Origin: Accumulibacter sp031732815
Lineage (GTDB): Bacteria > Pseudomonadota > Gammaproteobacteria > Burkholderiales > Rhodocyclaceae
Reading direction: 5' to 3'
NCBI RefSeq assembly: GCF_031732815.1
Contig: NZ_JAVMKF010000046.1
Location: 1 to 43,931 of the forward strand
DNA: 43,931 nt
In this document: positions 8,228-16,750 of the stretch, in pieces
Position numbering within the stretch: the first letter of the stretch is position 1
Layout: the number at the start of each line of letters is the position of its first letter
The notes under the pieces: generated by a model
Databases searched by the model: none
Told to the model about the DNA's origin: nothing
Seen by the model: the letters and a program-made list of their open reading frames with translations, nothing else
Position numbers and translations under genes: made by a program

Positions 8228-9535
8228 CTACTTGCCGGCAGCCGGCGCTGCTTCGCCCACTTTGATGTCGACCGGCGTCAGGTCTTCTCCGGCGGGAGAC
8301 TCCGCCGGCACCTCGCTGCCCTCGAAATAGAGCGCGATCTCACGCTCGCGACGGAGCTTGAGGCGGGCGTTCTCCTTGCCGTCACGCTGTATCCACCGCC
8401 GCCACTGAAACGGCACGCGCTGCTGCTCGCCGGCATTGATCACCTTGAGCAGCGTCGAGTTGCGCAGCTTGTCGACGCCGACACTGTAGGTGAAATTGCA
8501 CAGTGCCGCGAACTGCGCATCATTTAGCTCGCTCGTCACCAGACTCATCACCGCCCGCTGGGCACGTCGCATGTCCTCGACCAGCAGCATCTCGCCTTGC
8601 TCCTCACTCAGCCCGCGTTGCAAGGCGACGGGTTCGCTCCCATCACAAGGCTTTCTCTTCACGACATGGCCATAGGCAATACTGCAGTGACCGCCGCTCG
8701 CGTCGTACAAACGGGCAGCAAAGCCCTCGGACAGCTTGCCCAGGGCAATCCCCTTGTCCGAAATGCGGCGCAAGCGAACTCCCTGGGGCAGGCCAAGCTC
8801 GATTTCGGGCTCGAGCAGAACCCCTGGAGGAAGTCGCTCTTCACCGCTTCTCCCGACGGTCGCTGTGGCGACCAGACTCGCCGCATCGCAGGCCCCCCGC
8901 TCGGCGCACACCGCGCCATAAGCCAGCCCGGCGAGAAGCGGCGCAGTGCGCACTGGCACAACGAAGCTCTGCGCCGCACGCTCTTCGAGTTGACGTCGCC
9001 CCGCAGCGCTCAATCGGACAAAGTCGTCGATCGGCTTGCCGTCAGCGTCGCGCTGGCCCACCCCGCTCTGCAGCACATCAAGCGCCTCCCGGCTCAGGAA
9101 CGCCGCAACCAGCGTCCGCCCGTGCGGTCTGCTCGCCTTCAGTTCCAGCTTCATCTGCCCGCTTGGGAGGGTGAAGGAGCCGATCCCGACGCGATTGTCG
9201 GTCTGCAAGCGGTTGGGGAAGACGAGCGTCGGTACGTCATCAGGACCGACACTCAGCACGTTCAGGTAACCCTCGAAGGGAACATCGACGCTGATCGACA
9301 GGCGCTCGCCTTCCCGATGGTAGACCTTGTTCAGGCGCACTTTCAGCCCGCTGGCGAGCAACGCGGCCGCTTCGAGCGCGCTGCGGAAAGTGTCCTCGCC
9401 AATGGCGGCGGAATCGGCTGCGCCAACGATCGCCGAAGGCAGGCGCTCCTGGGCAAGCGAAGGAGTTCCTGCGGCAAACAGCAAGGATCCAAACAGGTAA
9501 CAGGCGAGTGCCCGAGCGCAATGCTTATCCGCCAT
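8228..9535 (-). CDS. Exported DUF4384 - GH24 lysozyme-like fusion protein
   Basis: A 435-aa protein. The ATG at 9535 is preferred to an in-frame GTG six codons upstream because TTGGGAGACAAGA places a good Shine-Dalgarno before it. A signal peptide (ALACYLFGSLLFAAGTPSLA-Q) sends it to the periplasm. Residues about 60-160 match DUF4384 (VYHREGERLSISVDV, LVFPNRLQTDNRV). A middle region of about 120 residues is unassigned. About 280-410 is a phage-type GH24 lysozyme fold (LSEGFAARLYDASGGHCSIA, then YGH, LNDAQFAALCNFTYSVG, and a GWRRW-like QWRRWI). The catalytic Glu is present (SEGF). The Asp that normally stands nine residues later is displaced by one (YDAS instead of YNDA), and the usual Thr is Ser, so activity is uncertain. 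No holin or phage genes are nearby, so it looks like a chromosomal envelope protein. Confidence 0.8.
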   Translation of the reverse strand: MADKHCARALACYLFGSLLFAAGTPSLAQERLPSAIVGAADSAAIGEDTFRSALEAAALLASGLKVRLNKVYHREGERLSISVDVPFEGYLNVLSVGPDDVPTLVFPNRLQTDNRVGIGSFTLPSGQMKLELKASRPHGRTLVAAFLSREALDVLQSGVGQRDADGKPIDDFVRLSAAGRRQLEERAAQSFVVPVRTAPLLAGLAYGAVCAERGACDAASLVATATVGRSGEERLPPGVLLEPEIELGLPQGVRLRRISDKGIALGKLSEGFAARLYDASGGHCSIAYGHVVKRKPCDGSEPVALQRGLSEEQGEMLLVEDMRRAQRAVMSLVTSELNDAQFAALCNFTYSVGVDKLRNSTLLKVINAGEQQRVPFQWRRWIQRDGKENARLKLRREREIALYFEGSEVPAESPAGEDLTPVDIKVGEAAPAAGK

Positions 9536-9569
9536 TCTTGTCTCCCAATACACATCAGCGACGCCACCC

Positions 9570-9575
9570 AGTATA
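9570..9575 (-). promoter_or_regulatory. -10 box TATACT before the DUF4384-lysozyme gene
   Basis: On the minus strand the hexamer TATACT, one mismatch from TATAAT, is preceded by GG. It lies 34 bp upstream of the ATG at 9535. No clear -35 is seen at 16-18 bp. A start near 9563 would leave a leader of about 28 nt. Confidence 0.4.
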
Positions 9576-9691
9576 CCGGTGTCGCGCCGGATCTCCGACG
9601 GCTGCCGGTCTTGTCGCCGATGATCTCCGCTACGCGAGTTCCTGTTCTTCGGAAAGCCTGGGAGTGGTAGGCGGCTTGAGCCCGCTGCCGT

Positions 9692-11083
<1,392 letters not shown>

Positions 11084-11086
11084 GGT

Positions 11087-12442
11087 TCACTCCTTCGGAA
11101 AGAGCATATGCACCTCGGTCCACTCACCCGGCGCGCTGCTCAGGCTGAGCGTACCGCCGAAGCGCTCGACGATACGCTTGGCAAACGGTAGCCCCAGACC
11201 AAGGCCCTGTGGCTTGCTGGTATAGAACGGACGCAAAACCTGTCCGATTGACTCCGGTCGGATGCCACAACCCGAATCGGCGACGACCACCCTGATCTGC
11301 CTGGCAGCCGCGTCTTCGACGACGATACGGCAGGTACCCCCCTGGCGCATGGCTTCCGCTGCATTGCTCAACAAACTGAGGAAAGCCTGCTGCAAGAGCG
11401 CCGGGTCGGCCGTTATCCACGCATGCGCCGACCGGCACTCGAAAAGTAGCGGCATTCCACGCTCGGCGAAGCTCGCCTTGTTTTCGTTCACACATCGTTG
11501 CAGCAGACTGGCCAGATCGACGCGTTCCCGCCCGCGCACTTCCTGTCCGGAAAGGCGAAGCAGATCGGTAATCCGCCCGGAAATGCGGTCCACCTCGCGA
11601 ATGATGTCGCGCGCCTGTTCCGAACAATCGTCGAGCGGCATGTCCAGGCTGAGTTCTGCGGCCGAGCGGATCGACGCCAGCGGGTTGCGAATGTTGTGCG
11701 CCACCGCAGCGGTCAGTTCGCCGATCACGGCCAGCGTTTCCGCGTCGAGCAAGCGCGCATGCTGCAGCTTGATCGTCCGGTCAGCCCGCTGGATCAGCCA
11801 GAACAGGCTGAGGTACAAAGCCAAGGCACTGGCCAGCGCGGCCAGGCCGACCTGCGTCTGCCCTTCGCGGATCGCCTGACTGAGGGCCAGGGGGGCCTTG
11901 TAGATCTCGACGACACCGAGTACCCCACCGCCGGCCGGTGCAACCAGAGGAATATACGTTTCGACGAAGAACTGCACCGATGGGTCGAGCCCCTCGTGTT
12001 CTCGCTTCTGCCGCTCATCGCGCGCAATCCGCCCGGCGTGCACGACCAGGTGGCCACGCATGGCGTCCTCCAGTTCGTCGTTGTCGGCAAAGCGCTTGCC
12101 GATCAGCTCCGGATTGCTCGACCAAAGAATGCTTCTATCGGCCGCAAAGACGTTGGCGCGCAGAACGTCCGGCATCTTCGAGAGTTGCGCGATCGACTCG
12201 CGAAAGCGGCCGCGGCGCGCCGCATCGTCGCTTCCTGCCAGATAAGCCAAGGATTCGTCAGCAAGCAGAATGGTCTGCACGAAATCGCGCGAGATCGACG
12301 CTTCGCGCTGAAAGAGGTGTTCGTTGAGAAAGCGCGAGATCAGCCAGGCGTTGGCCAAAGCGATCATTGCGATCACCAGCGGGCTCAGCCAGGCGAACCA
12401 GCGGAGGAGGTTGAACGGAGCAGGCTGGTCGACAAGGCTCAT
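11087..12442 (-). CDS. Membrane sensor histidine kinase, partner of the sigma-54 regulator
   Basis: A 451-aa NtrB/ZraS-like kinase. TM1 is at about 17-37, followed by a periplasmic region of about 155 residues (38-195) with a Cache-like ending (VFAADRSILWSSNPELIG, VETYIPLVAPAGGGVLGVVE). TM2 is at about 197-216. The dimerisation domain has His249 (AAVAHNIRNPLASIRSAAEL), with Asn in place of the more common Glu/Asp after His. The ATPase domain has the N-box (LSNAAEAM), G1 (VVADSGCGI) and G2 (GLGLGLPFAKRIV). There is no receiver. It is encoded 81 bp after the barrel gene and 3 bp before the regulator, so it probably belongs to the same transcript as the small secreted protein. Its signal is unknown. 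A start further inside the frame is possible because the ribosome site before this ATG is weak. Confidence 0.9.
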   Translation of the reverse strand: MSLVDQPAPFNLLRWFAWLSPLVIAMIALANAWLISRFLNEHLFQREASISRDFVQTILLADESLAYLAGSDDAARRGRFRESIAQLSKMPDVLRANVFAADRSILWSSNPELIGKRFADNDELEDAMRGHLVVHAGRIARDERQKREHEGLDPSVQFFVETYIPLVAPAGGGVLGVVEIYKAPLALSQAIREGQTQVGLAALASALALYLSLFWLIQRADRTIKLQHARLLDAETLAVIGELTAAVAHNIRNPLASIRSAAELSLDMPLDDCSEQARDIIREVDRISGRITDLLRLSGQEVRGRERVDLASLLQRCVNENKASFAERGMPLLFECRSAHAWITADPALLQQAFLSLLSNAAEAMRQGGTCRIVVEDAAARQIRVVVADSGCGIRPESIGQVLRPFYTSKPQGLGLGLPFAKRIVERFGGTLSLSSAPGEWTEVHMLFPKE

Positions 12443-12523
12443 CGCAACTCATCACTCTCGGCAGACGATCAAAATGGCGAGAATACCGTGAGCGGGGACG
12501 CGGTCACCAGCATTAGTCGCCGC

Positions 12524-13438
12524 CTACCAGGAAATCTGCAACGCAACGCCGATCTGCCGATAGCGATTCTGGTACAGGGCGACGTTCGAGTCGTTGCGCA
12601 CACCGACGTAATCCACGCGCAGCGTCCGGCCAGGCGCCAGATCGACGGCAGCCGCCAGTTCCATCGTCCACGCCTCGTCACGGCGAAGCGGCAGCGTTGG
12701 CAAGAGGGCTGCAGCGAATCTGGCCTGCTGCCAGGCCACGCCAGCCGACCAGGTGACGCCAAGCCAGGCGCGCTCCAGCGAAACATGCAGAAGATGGCTG
12801 CGGCTGGAGAGCTCGCGGAAGTGGCGATCATTCTGCTCGCGCACCAGGTAGAGTTCCAGATCAAGCGCATCGATTCCCGGCAGCGGCGCCTCGACGTGTC
12901 GTTGGAGCAACAACGTGCTGCTTGTGGAATCGAGATCGACCAGATCACCACGATGGCGGTTGCGGCCCGAATCTACCATGATCACCCAGTGGCCGCCCTC
13001 GCCATCGGCGCAGGTCCAATCGACCTGCAGTGAGCGGGTCTTCCGGAAATGCTCGCCAGCCACATCGATATGTTGCCAATGGCCGGCAATACCGACGTTG
13101 GCGCGTTCGCCGAGCGACGTACGCAGCGCTGGGCTGAGCGAAGCGTTCAGGAAGTCGAAATCGGGCGTCTGCAATGAGCGTTTGACATGCACGTCGCCAG
13201 CCAGCGCCAAGCGAAAGTCGCCAGACAACGACCAATCACGCAGCCCGCTGAGGTTGGCCCGCCAATGGCTGCCGGCGAGCCGCCGCAGTCCGCCAAGAAA
13301 GATGAGCGTGCCCTGTGGCGAAATCTGCACCAGCGGCGAGGTCTGGGATTCATGACCCCAGCCCACTTCCGCCGCAAGCGTCGCGGCTGATGGCGGAGCC
13401 GCCAGAGCACCGCCGGAGAGCAGCAGCGCGCAGAGCAC
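12524..13438 (-). CDS. Outer-membrane beta-barrel protein of unknown function
   Basis: At least 304 aa. The protein is a run of alternating amphipathic strands and ends in an aromatic residue (ALQISW), the usual sign of an outer-membrane barrel. The last strands (RVDYVGVRNDSNVALYQNRY) resemble the end of barrels in Slam/DUF560-type proteins, but no upstream TPR domain is present. The first canonical start in frame is the GTG at 13438, giving a very short signal peptide (LCALLLSGGALAAPPSA) without positive residues. Reading from an ATT at 13474 instead adds MRAWRQLAACGQ and completes a normal signal peptide, with AAGG 9 nt upstream. The frame is closed at 13520-13522. It lies immediately after the small secreted protein gene and before the sensor kinase. 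A partner role with either is inference. Confidence 0.6.
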   Translation of the reverse strand: MLCALLLSGGALAAPPSAATLAAEVGWGHESQTSPLVQISPQGTLIFLGGLRRLAGSHWRANLSGLRDWSLSGDFRLALAGDVHVKRSLQTPDFDFLNASLSPALRTSLGERANVGIAGHWQHIDVAGEHFRKTRSLQVDWTCADGEGGHWVIMVDSGRNRHRGDLVDLDSTSSTLLLQRHVEAPLPGIDALDLELYLVREQNDRHFRELSSRSHLLHVSLERAWLGVTWSAGVAWQQARFAAALLPTLPLRRDEAWTMELAAAVDLAPGRTLRVDYVGVRNDSNVALYQNRYRQIGVALQISW

Positions 13439-13475
13439 CTGCCCGCATGCCGCAAGTTGCCGCCAGGCGCGAATA

Positions 13476-13667
13476 TCAGACGCCCTTCCGGCAGACTTGC
13501 TTGTAGGTATTCGTCCCGTTCACCGACGAGACCAGAACCCAGGTGCACTTGACGCCGCCACCCAGGCTGACACTGTTCTTCGCCGCCGCAGGAGCGACCG
13601 CGCCCAGCGAGAACAGGCTGGCGATCAGGGAAGTGAGCAGCAGACGAACAATCGCATTTTTGAACAT
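13476..13667 (-). CDS. Small secreted protein with a cysteine pair, unrecognised
   Basis: A 63-aa protein starting at an ATG preceded by CGGGAGAATTGCC (good Shine-Dalgarno). Residues 1-29 form a strong Sec signal peptide (MFKNAIVRLLLTSLIASLFS, then LGAVAPAAA). The mature part would be about 34 residues, basic at its end, with Cys41 and Cys59 (KCTWVLVSSVNGTNTYKQVC), likely disulfide-linked once exported. The frame stays open upstream to 14003, but that extension has no signal-like start and runs through the promoter region, so it is rejected. I do not recognise the family. It is the first gene behind the sigma-54 site and is followed by a barrel protein, a kinase and a sigma-54 activator, which suggests an induced envelope or extracellular peptide. 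Its function is unknown. Confidence 0.65.
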   Translation of the reverse strand: MFKNAIVRLLLTSLIASLFSLGAVAPAAAKNSVSLGGGVKCTWVLVSSVNGTNTYKQVCRKGV

Positions 13668-13740
13668 GGCAATTCTCCCGTGAGTTGTAAGTGTCGACCG
13701 CCCGTTGTGCGCTACGTGTGAGGAGGTCGATCTGCTACTA

Positions 13741-13755
13741 GCAAGACCGATGCCA
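13741..13755 (-). promoter_or_regulatory. Sigma-54 (-24/-12) promoter for the small secreted protein operon
   Basis: On the minus strand the sequence reads TGGCAT-N5-TTGC, against the RpoN consensus TGGCAC-N5-TTGC, with correct spacing between GG (-24) and GC (-12). A transcript start near 13729 would leave a leader of about 60 nt before the ATG at 13667. A gene for a sigma-54 activator lies downstream in the same string of genes. Confidence 0.65.
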
Positions 13756-13850
13756 GCCAAACAATCCTCAATAAATTCGCGTGCTTCACCCGCGTGCGCG
13801 GCAGCCTGTACGGCCTGGGTGGCGAAAAGCGGGGGTTTAGGCCCAGCGCA

Positions 13851-13866
13851 TGGGGCATATGACCCA
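13851..13866. promoter_or_regulatory. Near-perfect palindrome, candidate activator site
   Basis: TGGGGCATATGACCCA is symmetrical at 14 of 16 positions and lies about 100 bp upstream of the -24 element, where NtrC-type enhancer sites are usually found. There is only one copy. Assigning it to the regulator at 9692-11083 is inference. Confidence 0.35.
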
Positions 13867-14168
13867 GAGGAGCATAGGGCATCCGGTAGCAGGCCTACGA
13901 TCCGGAAGGCTCGCACGCTGGAGGTAGAACTCGTCGAGCCCGATCGAACCAAGCGCCCACCCGCACTCATCCGCCCCGGCGCCCTTGCCAACGCCAGACC
14001 CACGCAGCGCTCGCGGCCACGCGTTCCCGCCAGATGCCGATACCGGCGGTGTCGATCCAGAATCGCCAGAGCTGCTCCGGAAATTCGGACAGTGGCAGGG
14101 ATAGCCTTACCCCATCAATCGGCTCCGGAAGCCGCCTCAGCAGGAGCGAGAGCCTGACGAGAAGGACG
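13867..14168. other. Non-coding stretch before the IS remnant
   Basis: No gene with a convincing start or recognisable product was seen on either strand. Short open frames here lack ribosome sites and family resemblance. No left inverted repeat of the IS3-type element could be recognised. Confidence 0.5.
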
Positions 14169-14444
14169 ATGCGAAAGCCCACCACGCCGGAATTCAAGGC
14201 GCAGGCGGCGCTCGAGCGCGACAAGAGGCTAACGGAGCTGGCGCCGCAGCACGACATCCACTCGAACCCGATCACGAACAGGAGCGGCAACTGACGGAGC
14301 GCGCTTCAGGTTCTTGGTGACGCGAGCCATCCGGTGCGCGCCGATCCGGACCTGATGAAGCTACTCGCCAAGATCAGACACTTGACGCTGGAGAACGATT
14401 CTTTCAGCTCATACGTCCAGCAAGGCGGGCAGCCTTCCGGCTAG
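14169..14444 (+). pseudogene. IS3-family orfA remnant
   Basis: MRKPTTPEFKAQAALERDKR followed by LTELAPQHDIHSNPIT is the helix-turn-helix start of IS3-group OrfA. The frame then ends early at TGA (14292-14294). The continuation RQLTERASGSW is found in another frame, and the leucine-zipper end (DLMKLLAKIRHLTLEND) in a third stretch, up to a stop at 14442-14444. At least two frame disruptions are needed to join these parts, so it is not functional. Confidence 0.75.
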
Positions 14445-14447
14445 ACG

Positions 14448-15090
14448 ATGATTGAGCGCCAGCACAAAGCTGCCCTTTGCGTCTCAGTGCACCCCCCTCG
14501 GGCTGGCGCGTTCGACCGCCTACAGCACGCCGCGCGAGGTCTCGCCGGAGGATCCGGCGCTGATGCTTGGCATCGACGAATTGCCTCTCGCGCAGCTCTT
14601 TACTGGTGCCCGCATGTTGCGCGATCTGCTGCGCACCGCAGGGTTTCACGCCGGGCTCAGGCACAACAGCAGCTTGATGGCGCGCATGGGCGGCGCGGCG
14701 CTCTATGGGCAGCGCAACACTCCCCGTGGGCAGCGCGGTGATGAATTCCATGCGTTTCCGCCGCGCAACCTCGCCGCCGATCGGCCCAATCAGCTGTCGG
14801 CGGCGAACATCACCTACAATCCGATGCGCCGCGACTTCCTCTACCTGTTCGCCGTGATCGACTGGACCTCAAGGCGGGTGCTCGCCTGGCGACTCTCCAA
14901 CACCTTGACGACCGACTTCTGTCTGGATGCAGTGCGCGACGCCATTCACCGCTACGGGTGCCTGGAGATCGTCGACACCGATCAGGGTCGCCGCTCCACC
15001 AGCGGCGAATTCACGGGTCTACTCAAAGTGCACGACATCCGGATCAGCAGGGAAGGCAAGACGCCGGACGGCGGACGCCGCATGCTTCGT
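14448..15090 (+). pseudogene. IS3-family orfB (DDE transposase) remnant
   Basis: It begins MIERQHK in one frame and continues in the next from about 14470 (LPFASQCTPLGLARSTAY). It keeps the OrfB order VSPEDPALMLGIDEL, GARMLRDLLRTAGF, then the rve core (FLYLFAVIDWTSRRVLAWRL, NTLTTDFCLDAV, DTDQG, FTGLLKVHDIRIS). The first catalytic Asp (normally in MDITY) is Asn here (AANITY, codon at 14806-14808). The second Asp (DTDQG) remains. The region that should hold the catalytic Glu (VERLWRS) is missing after a frame break near 15060. It is clearly dead. Confidence 0.8.
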
Positions 15091-15550
15091 GGCCCTTGCG
15101 TCGGCCATCGGAGACCTCGCGTCGGGCATGAGGAAGGGACTCGGTGGTCTTGTGGACGATGCGCGAACGCGCACCGGAGCGCTTGCCGTGGAGACCTTTG
15201 GCGACTTTCTCACCGCACGTTCGTTCGCCGACAAGCTCCACCGAGCTCTATCCGGTTCGGATGAAACCCCAGAAGGTCAAGACCAGCCGTAGCACCGGTC
15301 GCCCGACCTGAACTGGCAGGGCTCCACATATCTAAGAGCCTCTTCTGTCCAAAAAATGCACGGCCACCTGCCTCGATTCGGGTATACACTGCCAATGTGC
15401 AGAGCAGACCGTGAGCCCCCCTGTCGAGCCTGATGCCCTTCCACTAGCGGGAACCCCTCCACGAGAGCACCGATCGCAAAATCTCTCCCGCGCAAGTAAA
15501 CGCTGCTGGGAAACGCTCTTTCGACCTGAGCGTGTTGCCGGAAGATCGTC
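15091..15550. other. Non-coding region between IS remnant and binding-protein gene
   Basis: An open frame of about 120 codons (14927-15292, +) runs through the first part, but it shares no family features I recognise and overlaps the broken transposase, so it is not called. A TATACA hexamer at 15383-15388 could be a -10 for the next gene, without a matching -35. Confidence 0.4.
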
Positions 15551-16750
15551 ATGAAGAGGCGCGTATCCAGTATCCAATCCAGTTTCAACCAGACCATCGA
15601 GCCGCCAGACGTGAACAGCCAACCAGCTATCAATTCGATATGGGCTTGCATTGGAGCCGTCGTGGTCGCGATCCTGGCTGGCACGGCGTTGCCCGGCTGC
15701 TCGCCGCCGGAGCCAATCACCCTGGGTTTTGTCGGCGGAATCTCCGGCCGCGGAGCCGATCTCGGGATCGCCGCTCGCGACGCCGTCCAACTGGCCGTCG
15801 AATTGCGCAACCAGGCGGGCGGCATCGGAGGCCGCCAGGTCAGTCTGGTGATGAAGGACGACGAGCAGAACACGGAGGTGGCGCAACGGGTAACGCGCGA
15901 ACTGCTCCAACAGGGAGCGGTAGCCATCGTCGGCCCGATCACCAGCACGATGGCAAAAGCCATCGTACCCTTGGTAGACGAGGCCAAGGTCATGGTAATC
16001 AGTTCGAGTGCGACGACTGACGAACTCACCGGCAAGGATGACTATCTGTATCGCGTCAATATGTCGACCGCCGAGGCCGCAACCCGGATTGCCCAGTATC
16101 ACCTGAAGGAACGCCCCCTCGGGCCGATCGTGGCAGCCTACGACCTGAGCAACCGGTCGTACACTGAACGTTGGCTTAACGCCTTCCGCACGACGTATGA
16201 AGAAGGTGGGAGCGAAGTCCGCAAGACCATCGGCTTCGAGTCGAGCAGCGAAACGGCCTTCGTGCAGGTGGCCCAAGACCTGCTGGCGACGCCGGCCGAC
16301 GGCGTGTTGATCGTCGCCAATTCGATGGATACTGCGCTGCTGTGCCAGCAGATCCGCAAATTGGGAAGCCACCTGCCGATCATTGTGTCCGGGTGGGCAG
16401 GCACCGAGCGCTTGCTGGAGCTCGGCGGCAAGTCGGTCGAGGGCGTGATGGTGGCACAGAACTTCGATCGCGAGAGCACAGCGCCCGCCTATCAAGCCTT
16501 TCGGCAAGCCTACCGCGAACGCTTTCATCGCGAACCCGGGTTCAGCGGGACCATGGCGTTCGATGCCGCCAACATCCTCATGGAGGTGTTGACCCGGCAA
16601 CCAGACCCAAAACGGGTGAAAGAGACTTTGCGGGCGGCGCCCCGCTTCGAGGGAGTCCAGGAACCGATCGTTTTCGACCAGTTTGGTGACGTCATCCGCC
16701 AGATCCATATGACCGTCGTGCGCGATGGCCAATTCGTGGTCATCCGGTAG
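15551..16750 (+). CDS. Branched-chain amino-acid-type periplasmic binding lipoprotein
   Basis: A 399-aa Peripla_BP_6 (LivJ-like) protein. An N-terminal stretch of about 30 residues precedes a membrane segment (WACIGAVVVAILAGTALPGC) that ends in a lipobox, so the mature protein would be anchored at Cys50. The binding fold starts ITLGFVGGISGRGADLGIAA and includes GGIGGRQVSLVMKDDEQN, AIVGPITSTMAKAI, SSSATTDEL and GFSGTMAFDAAN, typical of amino-acid and amide binders. No permease or ATPase genes are near. Instead its last 26 bp overlap the start of a large hybrid kinase, which suggests it is a sensor subunit that presents ligand to the kinase rather than a transport component (inference). The ligand is unknown. 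Confidence 0.88.
   Translation: MKRRVSSIQSSFNQTIEPPDVNSQPAINSIWACIGAVVVAILAGTALPGCSPPEPITLGFVGGISGRGADLGIAARDAVQLAVELRNQAGGIGGRQVSLVMKDDEQNTEVAQRVTRELLQQGAVAIVGPITSTMAKAIVPLVDEAKVMVISSSATTDELTGKDDYLYRVNMSTAEAATRIAQYHLKERPLGPIVAAYDLSNRSYTERWLNAFRTTYEEGGSEVRKTIGFESSSETAFVQVAQDLLATPADGVLIVANSMDTALLCQQIRKLGSHLPIIVSGWAGTERLLELGGKSVEGVMVAQNFDRESTAPAYQAFRQAYRERFHREPGFSGTMAFDAANILMEVLTRQPDPKRVKETLRAAPRFEGVQEPIVFDQFGDVIRQIHMTVVRDGQFVVIR

Larger units (their letters stand above)
14169..15375 (+). mobile_element. Degenerate IS3-family insertion sequence
   Basis: Remnants of both overlapping IS3-type genes are readable in order (orfA 14169-14444, orfB 14448 onward), each with frameshifts. The right flank at about 15313-15375 (GGGCTCCACATATCTAAG, CTGTCCAAAAAATGCA, GGCCACCTG) resembles the right terminal region of betaproteobacterial IS3-group elements. 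This is from memory and the exact end is not proven. No left inverted repeat or target duplication was found. The element cannot move by itself. It separates the sigma-54 operon from the binding-protein/kinase pair. Confidence 0.65.

Noticed and set aside
11498..13033. Long open frame on the + strand (511 codons)
   Set aside because: Antisense to the kinase and barrel genes, which have clear motifs. High GC makes long shadow frames. No family features or ribosome site.
13719..13732. Possible left end of the IS3 element (TGAGGAGGTCGA)
   Set aside because: Similarity to the right end is too weak, and the site falls on the start region of the sigma-54 transcript.
13668..14003. Upstream extension of the small secreted protein frame
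   Set aside because: It would hide the signal peptide inside the protein and cross the sigma-54 promoter. The internal ATG has the good ribosome site.
14927..15292. Open frame of about 120 codons after the transposase core
   Set aside because: It overlaps the broken orfB, shows no known domain and has no ribosome site.
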